A stretch of DNA of 64,000 nt from NCBI GenBank assembly GCA_913774845.1, contig CAJYJO010000020.1, forward strand, positions 35,890 to 99,889, written 5' to 3'. Each line of letters begins with the position of its first letter. The stretch's first letter is position 1. A model generated the notes under the pieces. It ran no database searches and was not told the DNA's origin. It was given only the letters and a program-made list of their open reading frames with translations. The position numbers and the translations under genes are program-made. Shown piece after piece: positions 57,253 to 64,000 of the stretch. Source of the stretch: an uncultured Microbacterium sp. (GTDB lineage Bacteria > Actinomycetota > Actinomycetes > Actinomycetales > Microbacteriaceae).

Positions 57253-59759
57253 GCGCATCACGCGAACACCGCCGGCCCCTCCGGCGGGACCCCTCGTCCG
57301 TCCCGCGGTGGACCGCCGGCGGGCTCTACGTCCTCGCCAGCGTCGTGCTGGCCGCGGTCGCGGCATGGCCCGTGTACGCGACGGGCTCCTTCCTGGTGCT
57401 CGTGGGCGTCTCGGCGGTCGTCGCCGCCGGCATCGTCGCCCTCGTCGTGTGGCGCCGCTGGGGCGGGTGGATCCTCGCCGCGGCCCTGTCGATCGCGTTC
57501 GCCCTGCTCGCCGTGCCGCTGGCCGTGCCGTCGCGGCTGACGTCACCCCTCGATGTGCTCCGGGGGGTGGGCGAGTCGTTCGCCGGCGTCCTGCTGGCGT
57601 GGAAGGACCTCGTCACGGTCGACCTCCCGGTGGGCACGTACCGCAACCTGCTCATCCCGGCGCTCCTGGTGTTCCTCGTCGGGACGGCCCTGGCCCTCGC
57701 CCTGGCCGTGCGTACCGACCGGCGAGCGCCGGCAGCGGTGGTCGTGGGGTTGGCGATGACCGGCTTCGGTCTGTTCTTCGGCCGCACCTCCCCGAGCGCA
57801 CCGCTCGTGCTCGGCCCCCTCGTCCTGCCCGCGCCGGTGGAGACGGCGGTGGGTCTGAGCGCGCTGCTCGCCGCCGTGCTCTGGCTCGCCTGGCGGGCGC
57901 GCGACGAACGCGGACGAGCGCTGCGGCGTGCGAGCGACGTGTCGACCGTCGCGGTGGGCCGCAGCTCCACCGCCGCGGACCGCCGGCGCGCGGCGCTGGG
58001 TGCGACCATGCTCGCGATCGCCGTGGTGGCCACGGTGGCCGTCGTCCCGTGGGCGGCGCGCGACGCCGACCGGCAGGTGCTGCGTTCGATCGCGGGTCCC
58101 GAGCGGCAGATCGCCGAGGCCGTGAGCCCCCTGGCCGAGTACCGCGCCCTGTTCTCCGACGCCCGCTCCGGCGACGTGCTCTTCCGCGTCACCGGAGACG
58201 GGGCCCTGCCCGAACGCATCCGCATCGCCACTCTCGACGCCTACGACGGGGAGATCTTCCGCGCGTCGGGCGACGAGGGGGCGGGATTCGTCCGGCTTCC
58301 CTCCACCCGCGATGCGGGCGAGGGTCGTGCCGTGCAGGCCGACATCGAGATCGACGCCCTGAGCGGAATCTGGATGCCGACCGCCGGACGACTCTCCTCA
58401 GCCGAGTTCGAGGGCGACCGGCGTGGGCAGCTCGCCGACCGTTTCTACTACAGCGCCGACGCCGAGGCGGGCGTCCAGACCGCCGACGGGGGCGTGCGCT
58501 CCGGCGACCGGTACCGCCTCACCGGCGTCGAACCCGACGCCGAGGATCTCGCGTCGATGACGGCGCCCGGCGACACGGAGGGGATCGCCGGCGGTGACAA
58601 TCTGCGCCGCTGGGTCGACGAGCATGCCGCCGGTTCCGACGGTGCGGCTCTGCAATCGCTCGTGCAGCTCCTCCGCGAGCGCGGATACCTCAGCCACAGC
58701 CTCGCGCCGGAGGGGGCGGCCCCGCCCGCCTGGGCCGCGGACCTGCCGGGCTACCAGGTGCAGCCGAGCGCGTCCGGTCACTCGATCGCACGCGTGGACC
58801 GCATGTTCGAGCGGCTGCTCGAGCGCGAGGACGACCCGCGTGCGGCGGCATCCGACAACTACGTCGCCGCCGTCGGCGACGACGAGCAGTTCGCGGTCGC
58901 CGCGGCCCTCATCGCCCACGAGCTGGGGTTCCCGGCGCGCGTGGTCGTGGGGGCGCGGCTGGTGTCGACGGATTCCGCGCTCGCGACGTGCGAGGCAGGG
59001 GAGTGCCGAGCCCGCGATCTCAGCGCCTGGACCGAGGTACGCGGCGACGACGGTCGCTGGGCCGCCCTCGACGTGACGCCGCAGTGGGAGAAGTCCCCGA
59101 GCCTCGAGGTCACGCAGCAGCAGGACCCGGAGAACGTCACCGAGGTGCGCCCCGACACCGTCGAGGAGGTCGTCCCGCCCGAGCCGGTGCAGGAGGACAA
59201 CGCCAACGACGACGACAAGCGATCCGACGACGCGCTGGATCTCACCGCGTTGTGGGCTGTGCTGCGCGTGGTCGGCATCGCCGTGCTCGCCCTCCTCGTG
59301 CTGTTCGGTCCCTTCCTCGCGATCATCGTGGCCAAGGCGCTGCGCCGCCGCGGTCGTCGCCGCGATCCCGATCCGCGCTCGGCGATCGCCGGCGGATGGG
59401 ACGAGTACGTCGACGCGGGGGTCGATTCCGGTCGCACGGTTCCGCGCGCGCCGACTCGGCGAGAGGTGGCCGAGGCCTTCGAGACACCGGCCGGCACCCG
59501 CCTGGCCGACGACGCGGACCGCGCCGTGTTCTCCTCGGTCGCGGTGTCCGACGACGAGGTCTCCGCGTTCTGGCGCATCGTCGATGAGGAACGACGCGCG
59601 ATGACGCGTCAGCGAGGCTTCTGGCGACGCGTGCGCGCGGCCGTATCGTTGAGATCGTTCCTGCGGTTCCTCGCCCCGCGCCGTTCACGGCGGGGGACGC
59701 CGCACCGCGACGAGAGGGGGAAGCGTTCCACCGCCCAGGGGGGACGCGACACGACATGA
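57249..59759 (+). CDS. Transglutaminase-fold membrane protein with degenerate active site (TgpA-like)
   Basis: An 836-residue protein with six N-terminal helices (~15-275), a large extracytoplasmic domain, one C-terminal helix (LRVVGIAVLALLVLFGPFLAIIV near 680) and a ~140-residue cytoplasmic tail. The transglutaminase core is at ~530-615. Where active enzymes have GxCxxFA the sequence is GDDEQFAVAAAL, and where they have HAWVEV it is SAWTEV; only the Asp in ALDVTPQ remains. The Cys and His are therefore absent and cross-linking activity is unlikely. The GTG start overlaps DUF58; the stop overlaps the FHA gene. Confidence 0.85.
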   Translation: MSASREHRRPLRRDPSSVPRWTAGGLYVLASVVLAAVAAWPVYATGSFLVLVGVSAVVAAGIVALVVWRRWGGWILAAALSIAFALLAVPLAVPSRLTSPLDVLRGVGESFAGVLLAWKDLVTVDLPVGTYRNLLIPALLVFLVGTALALALAVRTDRRAPAAVVVGLAMTGFGLFFGRTSPSAPLVLGPLVLPAPVETAVGLSALLAAVLWLAWRARDERGRALRRASDVSTVAVGRSSTAADRRRAALGATMLAIAVVATVAVVPWAARDADRQVLRSIAGPERQIAEAVSPLAEYRALFSDARSGDVLFRVTGDGALPERIRIATLDAYDGEIFRASGDEGAGFVRLPSTRDAGEGRAVQADIEIDALSGIWMPTAGRLSSAEFEGDRRGQLADRFYYSADAEAGVQTADGGVRSGDRYRLTGVEPDAEDLASMTAPGDTEGIAGGDNLRRWVDEHAAGSDGAALQSLVQLLRERGYLSHSLAPEGAAPPAWAADLPGYQVQPSASGHSIARVDRMFERLLEREDDPRAAASDNYVAAVGDDEQFAVAAALIAHELGFPARVVVGARLVSTDSALATCEAGECRARDLSAWTEVRGDDGRWAALDVTPQWEKSPSLEVTQQQDPENVTEVRPDTVEEVVPPEPVQEDNANDDDKRSDDALDLTALWAVLRVVGIAVLALLVLFGPFLAIIVAKALRRRGRRRDPDPRSAIAGGWDEYVDAGVDSGRTVPRAPTRREVAEAFETPAGTRLADDADRAVFSSVAVSDDEVSAFWRIVDEERRAMTRQRGFWRRVRAAVSLRSFLRFLAPRRSRRGTPHRDERGKRSTAQGGRDTT

Positions 59760-61360
59760 CCGATTCGACCACGGTGGCTCTCGGAGCGACGTCGTTCGCG
59801 CTCGTCGTCGTGCTGTACGTGTGGTTCGCGCTCGCGCTGGCCGCCGTGTTCCGCAAGATGGACGAGCCCGCGTGGCAGGCCTGGGTGCCCGTGCTCAACG
59901 TGGCCACGGTGCTCAAGCGCGGTGGGTTCTCGCCGTGGCTCGTGCTGTTGAACATCGTCCCCTTCTTCGGGGCGGTGGCGTTCATCGCCGTGTTCATCGT
60001 GGCCGTGCACCGCATCAACACCGGCTTCGGCGTCGGCGGCGGGTACACCGTGGTCGGCGCGCTGTTCCCCGTCATCTGGGCCAGCATCCTCGGCTGGGGC
60101 TCAGCGCGGTACGCCGGTGCGCGGCAGTCCGAGCGTGTGAGCGAGGAGTCGACCCCGGTCCGCCGGGGTCGCGACTTCGACGGACCCTACGTCCCACTCA
60201 TCGGCGGGTGGACGCCCGAGCCCGCGCTCTCCTCCGATCCCGGGGCCCCGGCATCGCGTCCCGCCGCTTCCGACGCGCCGTCGGAGCCCGTCGTCCAACC
60301 GTTCGCGGCCCCCTCGGGCTCGCTCGCCGACGCCGTGCCCTCGACGAGCGACTGGGCGCCCCCGCTCGACCCGCGCCCGGTCTCGTTCGACGACCGCCAA
60401 GCTGCGCCTCCGGCCGCCGCTGCGGCTCCGGCCCCCGCCACGTCGGTCTTCGACGTGCTCGACGCCCTTCGCGACGGCGCGCCCGACGAGCAGCCTGATA
60501 GGGCGGTCCCGGATGCCGCGCCCCCGGCGTCGAACGCTCCCGCGGCCGCGTCGGCCGACGAAGAGCACCGCCGCCCCGCGACACCGTTCGCCGACGAGGA
60601 GCCGCCGACGCGTGCCGTTCCCGTCGTGACGCCCACGGCCGACATCCCGACCTGGTCCTCCCCGGCCCCCGCCGACGAGGCGCCCGCGGCGAACGAAGAG
60701 CCCGAGGTCGTGGCCCCGTGGGTCGGTCCTCCCCGTCGCACCGCGGCGTCGGACCCCTCGCCTCACGCGCCCATCACCGACATCCCCCTCACCCGGCCGG
60801 CGGCGGAGCCCGTCGCCGCGCCCCGCCCCGAGCCTACGGAACAAGGCGACGACTTCCCCGAGCTGTCCGAGGCGGTGTCGGCGGTGTCCGGAGCCCCCGA
60901 CGCCGGTTCGCCGCGTTCGGCTCGCACCTCCGTCTCGGCGCTGTACACGCAGCCCGAGGTGCCCGCGGTCTCGGCCGACGACGACTTCGACGCGCTTGAT
61001 CGCACGGTGGTGACCCGGCGAAAGCGCATCCCTTGGGCGCTGATCCCGCCCAGCGGCGCTTCCGTGGACATCACCTCCACCGTCGTCATCCTGGGTCGGC
61101 GTCCCGGCCCCGACGCCGCCCACCCCGACGCCCAGCTCGTCGCGATCTCGGACGAGACCCGGACCGTGTCGAAGACCCACGCCCGTCTCGAACTGCGCGG
61201 CGACACCTGGTACGTCACCGATCTGCACTCCACGAACGGGGTGCTGTTCGCGACGCTCATGGGAACCGAGGTCGAGGCGCCTCCCGGGGAGGAGATCGAG
61301 GCGGGTGAGCGGTTCTTCCTCGGCGACGCGGAGGTGCGCCTCTCGCGGAGCGACGCGTGA
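59756..61360 (+). CDS. Membrane protein with C-terminal FHA domain
   Basis: A 534-residue protein. Three or four N-terminal helices (~5-115) include a MDEPAWQAWVPVLNVATVLK segment typical of DUF5684-type proteins. A ~300-residue Pro/Ala/Glu-rich linker follows. The C-terminal FHA domain (~440-530) has ILGRRPG, TVSKTHARLEL and DLHSTNGVL with the phosphothreonine-binding Arg, Ser, His and Asn. A possible phosphosite DALDRTVVTRRKR precedes it. It should read phosphorylation by the operon's kinase at the membrane. ATG overlaps the previous stop (ATGA). Confidence 0.9.
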   Translation: MTDSTTVALGATSFALVVVLYVWFALALAAVFRKMDEPAWQAWVPVLNVATVLKRGGFSPWLVLLNIVPFFGAVAFIAVFIVAVHRINTGFGVGGGYTVVGALFPVIWASILGWGSARYAGARQSERVSEESTPVRRGRDFDGPYVPLIGGWTPEPALSSDPGAPASRPAASDAPSEPVVQPFAAPSGSLADAVPSTSDWAPPLDPRPVSFDDRQAAPPAAAAAPAPATSVFDVLDALRDGAPDEQPDRAVPDAAPPASNAPAAASADEEHRRPATPFADEEPPTRAVPVVTPTADIPTWSSPAPADEAPAANEEPEVVAPWVGPPRRTAASDPSPHAPITDIPLTRPAAEPVAAPRPEPTEQGDDFPELSEAVSAVSGAPDAGSPRSARTSVSALYTQPEVPAVSADDDFDALDRTVVTRRKRIPWALIPPSGASVDITSTVVILGRRPGPDAAHPDAQLVAISDETRTVSKTHARLELRGDTWYVTDLHSTNGVLFATLMGTEVEAPPGEEIEAGERFFLGDAEVRLSRSDA

Positions 61361-62241
61361 GCGGACCGGACGACCGCTCCGACGACCCCGACGAGGTGAC
61401 CATCTGGGCGGGGCGCCTGCGGTCGTGGCCGGCCAACCCGCCGGCCGAGGTCGACGCCGTCCCCGTCGAGGAGTCGCCGGACGACGACACCGTCCTCGTC
61501 GCGCCCGAGACGCCGGACGACGAGACGGCCCTGTCCGCGCGGCGCGGCGCCGAGGACGACACCGTCCTGTCATCGGGCGGGTTCGCTGCGGATGACACGG
61601 TGCTGTCGTCGCGTGAGGTCGCGGCGGATGACACGGTGCTGTCGTCGCGAGAGGTCGCGTTCGATGACACCGTGCGGTCGCCCTCCGCTCCCTCGGCTGA
61701 CCGCGTCGTCACGCCCCCGCCGGGTGGGTCTGATACGCGCCCCGAGGGCGGCGCTGTCCCGCCCGCGCCGGACGGCCCCCTCGGCGAGGCCACGGCGCGC
61801 TCCTCCAGGGCGGCCCCCGCGGCGCAGGTCGCCGACGACGTCGAGACGACCGCACCGCGACGCGCTTCGGCGGGCGACCTCGACGAGGCGACCCGGCGTC
61901 GGTCGTCAGGCGATTCCGGTGCGGATCCCGACACGGCCGCCGGCACCCGACGAGCTCGCCGGGCGTCGGTCGAGGCGACCGCCGAGCCCGAGACGGCGGT
62001 GCCGGGTGGCCAACGCGACGCCCGTTCTCCCGTTCCACTTCAGCGGGAGAGCTACGATCCGCGTCGAGACACCCCCGTCCGCGTCGAGCGCCGGGTCGAG
62101 ACGCGACCGCCCCGCCTCGAGGATGCCGCCGCGGTCCGCCCGCGCGCCCGCCGCGGCGCGGCACGGGTCATCGTCCTCGCCGTCATCGTCGGTGTCGTCG
62201 TCGTCGCGGCCGCGGTGGGCGCGGTCCTCCTGCTCGGCTGA
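61357..62241 (+). CDS. Tail-anchored protein with an array of DDTV motifs, putative kinase/FHA ligand
   Basis: A 294-residue mostly disordered protein of unknown family. The first 110 residues contain a run of acidic Asp-Asp-Thr-Val units: DDDTVLVA, DDETALSA, EDDTVLSS, ADDTVLSS, ADDTVLSS and FDDTVRSP. These resemble acidic Thr sites phosphorylated by actinobacterial Ser/Thr kinases and bound by FHA domains. A charged linker leads to one C-terminal helix (VIVLAVIVGVVVVAAAVGAV) ending almost at the C-terminus, so the body is cytoplasmic. The GTG start overlaps the FHA gene (GTGA). Role as phospho-acceptor is inference. Confidence 0.78.
   Translation: MSGPDDRSDDPDEVTIWAGRLRSWPANPPAEVDAVPVEESPDDDTVLVAPETPDDETALSARRGAEDDTVLSSGGFAADDTVLSSREVAADDTVLSSREVAFDDTVRSPSAPSADRVVTPPPGGSDTRPEGGAVPPAPDGPLGEATARSSRAAPAAQVADDVETTAPRRASAGDLDEATRRRSSGDSGADPDTAAGTRRARRASVEATAEPETAVPGGQRDARSPVPLQRESYDPRRDTPVRVERRVETRPPRLEDAAAVRPRARRGAARVIVLAVIVGVVVVAAAVGAVLLLG
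61588..61659 (+). repeat. 36-bp tandem repeat encoding DDTVLSS units
   Basis: Two near-identical 36-bp units (61588-61623, 61624-61659; one mismatch) each encode ADDTVLSSREVA, with weaker flanking copies. The DDTV array appears to grow by unit duplication. Confidence 0.85.
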
Positions 62242-62289
62242 GGCGCCCCTCGTCCGGGCGATCTCCCAGCCGCGGGAAGCGGCGGACGT

Positions 62290-62318
62290 TTGCCGCACCC
62301 CCGGAGAACGCGTATCAT
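62290..62318 (+). promoter_or_regulatory. str operon promoter
   Basis: TTGCCG (62290-62295), 17-bp spacer, TATCAT (62313-62318). Predicted transcript start near 62325, giving a leader of about 270 nt before rpsL. No tRNA or gene is seen in 62242-62598. Confidence 0.7.
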
Positions 62319-62430
62319 TGACCGGGTGTGCGTTCACGCGCGCCGTGTGTCATGCCCTCGGGTGTGTCGCTCGGATCAACGCTCGCACCATCTCAGGGAT
62401 CGGCCTGCGAACAGGTCGCCCCCACGGCAT

Positions 62431-62473
62431 ATCCACCACGAAGCGCGCGAGGTCATTCTCGCGCGGGGTGGAT
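62431..62473 (+). ncRNA. Two-tier hairpin in the rpsL 5' leader
   Basis: Outer pairing ATCCACC / GGTGGAT encloses CGCGCGAG / CTCGCGCG with a 6-nt loop GTCATT; 15 bp paired in total with one asymmetric internal loop. It lies midway in the leader, ~125 nt before the start codon. Confidence 0.55.
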
Positions 62474-62598
62474 CACACGTGAGCCCGACACGTCACGAAT
62501 CGCAAGATGAGCGGCATGGCGGGGGAGACACGACGCTGTCACCGTGCAGCACCCTGGGCGCCACCGCGAGGGAACGCCCAGCCAATCAAGGAGAGAAC

Positions 62599-62967
62599 GT
62601 GCCAACCATTCAGCAGTTGGTTCGCAAGGGCCGCTCGCCGAAGGTCTCGAAGACCAAGGCTCCCGCGCTGAAGTCGAACCCCCAGCAGGCCGGCGTGTGC
62701 ACCCGCGTGTACACCACGACCCCTAAGAAGCCGAACTCGGCCATGCGCAAGGTCGCCCGTGTGAAGCTGCGCAACGGCACCGAGGTCACCGCCTACATCC
62801 CCGGCGAGGGCCACAACCTGCAGGAGCACTCGCTCGTGCTCGTCCGCGGTGGTCGCGTCAAGGACCTCCCCGGTGTCCGTTACAAGATCGTCCGCGGTGC
62901 GCTCGACACCCAGGCTGTCAAGAACCGTAAGCAGGCTCGTAGCCGCTACGGCGCGAAGAAGGGCTGA
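62599..62967 (+). CDS. rpsL: 30S ribosomal protein S12
   Basis: A 122-residue S12, complete. GTG 62599 with AAGGAGAG upstream gives [15 protein letters not shown]. The decoding-centre block reads [19 protein letters not shown] with the wild-type Lys of streptomycin-sensitive strains, and the second block [20 protein letters not shown] is also unchanged. First gene of the str operon. Confidence 0.99.
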   Translation: MPTIQQLVRKGRSPKVSKTKAPALKSNPQQAGVCTRVYTTTPKKPNSAMRKVARVKLRNGTEVTAYIPGEGHNLQEHSLVLVRGGRVKDLPGVRYKIVRGALDTQAVKNRKQARSRYGAKKG

Positions 62968-62972
62968 GAACC

Positions 62973-63443
62973 ATGCCTCGTAAGGGTCCTGCCCCGAAGC
63001 GTCCCGTCGTCAACGACCCGGTGTACGGCGCTCCCGTCGTCACCCAGCTGGTCAACAAGATCCTCGTCGACGGCAAGAAGTCCATCGCCGAGTCGATCGT
63101 CTACGAAGCCCTCAAGGGCGTCGAGGCGAAGAACAGCCAGGACGCCGTCGCCACGCTCAAGAAGGCGCTCGACAACGTCCGTCCCACCCTCGAGGTCAAG
63201 AGCCGCCGCGTCGGTGGCTCGACCTACCAGGTTCCCGTCGAGGTCAAGCCGCACCGTGCGAACACCCTCGCACTGCGCTGGCTCGTGAGCTACGCCAAGG
63301 GTCGTCGTGAGAAGACGATGACCGAGCGTCTGCAGAACGAGATCCTCGACGCCTCGAACGGCCTCGGTGCCGCGGTCAAGCGCCGCGAGGACACCCACAA
63401 GATGGCCGAGTCGAACCGCGCCTTCGCGCACTACCGCTGGTAA
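62973..63443 (+). CDS. rpsG: 30S ribosomal protein S7
   Basis: A 156-residue S7, the usual bacterial length. It starts [12 protein letters not shown] and has the conserved rRNA-binding [25 protein letters not shown] near 75-96, ending [15 protein letters not shown]. It lies 5 bp after rpsL. A strong hairpin lies between it and fusA. Confidence 0.99.
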   Translation: MPRKGPAPKRPVVNDPVYGAPVVTQLVNKILVDGKKSIAESIVYEALKGVEAKNSQDAVATLKKALDNVRPTLEVKSRRVGGSTYQVPVEVKPHRANTLALRWLVSYAKGRREKTMTERLQNEILDASNGLGAAVKRREDTHKMAESNRAFAHYRW

Positions 63444-63449
63444 AACCCG

Positions 63450-63488
63450 CGGAGGGTCCGTGACCGCACCCCGGTCGCGGACCCTCCG
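63450..63488 (+). terminator. Hairpin between rpsG and fusA
   Basis: A perfect 11-bp stem CGGAGGGTCCG / CGGACCCTCCG, with further imperfect pairing inside the 17-nt loop, starts 6 bp after the rpsG stop. It has no T run, so it may act as a partial terminator, processing site or mRNA stabiliser inside the operon. Confidence 0.65.
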
Positions 63489-63530
63489 ATGGGCCCGGCA
63501 TCAACCTCCCAACAGGTAAGGAAGACACCC

Positions 63531-64000
63531 GTGGCACAAGACGTGCTCACCGACCTGCACAAGGTCCGCAACATCGGCATCATGGCCCACATCGACGCCG
63601 GCAAGACCACGACGACCGAGCGCATCCTGTTCTACACGGGCGTCAACCACAAGATCGGTGAGACGCACGACGGTGCGGCTACCACCGACTGGATGGAGCA
63701 GGAGCAGGAGCGTGGCATCACGATCACCTCCGCTGCTGTGACCTGCTTCTGGGACAAGAACCAGATCAACATCATCGACACCCCCGGTCACGTCGACTTC
63801 ACCGTCGAGGTCGAGCGGTCGCTCCGCGTCCTCGACGGCGCCGTCGCCGTCTTCGATGGCAAGGAGGGCGTCGAGCCCCAGTCCGAGACCGTGTGGCGTC
63901 AGGCCGACAAGTACGACGTCCCCCGCATCTGCTTCGTCAACAAGATGGACAAGCTGGGCGCCGACTTCTACTTCACGGTCGACACCATCGTCAACCGCCT
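63531..64000 (+). CDS. fusA: Elongation factor G, 3' truncated by window edge
   Basis: The first ~156 residues of EF-G. GTG 63531 ([20 protein letters not shown]) has TAAGGAAG upstream. G1 is [13 protein letters not shown], the switch I region follows, G2/G3 are [10 protein letters not shown] and DTPGHVDF, and G4 is [11 protein letters not shown]. It catalyses ribosomal translocation. The gene continues past the window; tuf would be expected next. Confidence 0.98.
   Translation, partial: MAQDVLTDLHKVRNIGIMAHIDAGKTTTTERILFYTGVNHKIGETHDGAATTDWMEQEQERGITITSAAVTCFWDKNQINIIDTPGHVDFTVEVERSLRVLDGAVAVFDGKEGVEPQSETVWRQADKYDVPRICFVNKMDKLGADFYFTVDTIVNR

Noticed and set aside
62242-62598. tRNA or riboswitch in the rpsL leader
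   Set aside because: No cloverleaf, T-loop or known riboswitch core could be built; only a plain two-tier hairpin was found.

Overview
The window is about 64 kb of very GC-rich DNA packed with genes on both strands. It has frequent GTG/TTG starts, 1-4 nt stop/start overlaps and several TANNNT boxes placed 6-7 nt in front of start codons. Together with LAxTG-type sortase signals, a BioQ-like regulator, an F420 ligase and an actinobacterial rpoB-rpoC / rpsL-rpsG-fusA arrangement, this points to a high-GC actinobacterium, most likely Microbacteriaceae (Microbacterium-like). The genus is an inference; no 16S gene is present.

Layout. 1-1.9 kb: 3' part of a thiolase and an S51-type peptidase. 2.0-5.8 kb: a large secreted, wall-anchored 5'-nucleotidase on the minus strand. 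6.0-12.6 kb: an acyl-CoA oxidation block with isobutyryl-CoA dehydrogenase-like and enoyl-CoA hydratase genes, a MarR regulator, both ETF subunits and a membrane cytochrome b with a long repetitive N-terminus. 12.7-17.5 kb: a biotin-uptake locus consisting of a divergent TetR/BioQ-like repressor with two tandem operators, then bioY, a short AMP-ligase, a thiolase lacking two conserved catalytic motifs, bioM and bioN. 17.5-18.0 kb: tandem palindromic repeats. 18.0-20.9 kb: F420 glutamate ligase, GNAT, DUF817 membrane protein and thioesterase. 20.9-27.6 kb: a CE7 acetylxylan esterase divergent from a GH43+GH51 wall-anchored arabinoxylan enzyme, with a LacI-type operator between them. 27.7-29.8 kb: a flavodoxin-fold NADH oxidoreductase and a secreted S1 protease. 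30.0-33.8 kb: an intact PutA-like protein that lacks the catalytic residues of both PutA domains. 33.9-36.2 kb: 5-oxoprolinase pxpA and a fused pxpB-pxpC.

36.4-43.9 kb holds rpoB and rpoC, ended by two strong tandem terminators. 44.0-62.2 kb holds accessory genes between rpoC and the str operon: an inverted pair of paralogous exported proteins, two membrane proteins, an unknown protein with an apparently leaderless promoter, and a tightly overlapping operon. That operon encodes a Ser/Thr kinase, a 1988-aa Ig-like exported protein, a MoxR ATPase, a DUF58 protein, a transglutaminase-fold membrane protein with a degenerate active site, an FHA-domain membrane protein, and a tail-anchored protein carrying an array of DDTV motifs. 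62.3-64 kb is the str operon (rpsL, rpsG, 5' part of fusA) with a long structured leader.

The most unusual items are the catalytically degenerate PutA, the bioY-linked ligase plus altered thiolase, the kinase/FHA/DDTV operon with a degenerate transglutaminase, and the tandem repeats that carry copies of the neighbouring gene's 3' end. Family assignments come from motifs read by eye and recalled family knowledge; no database search was run.
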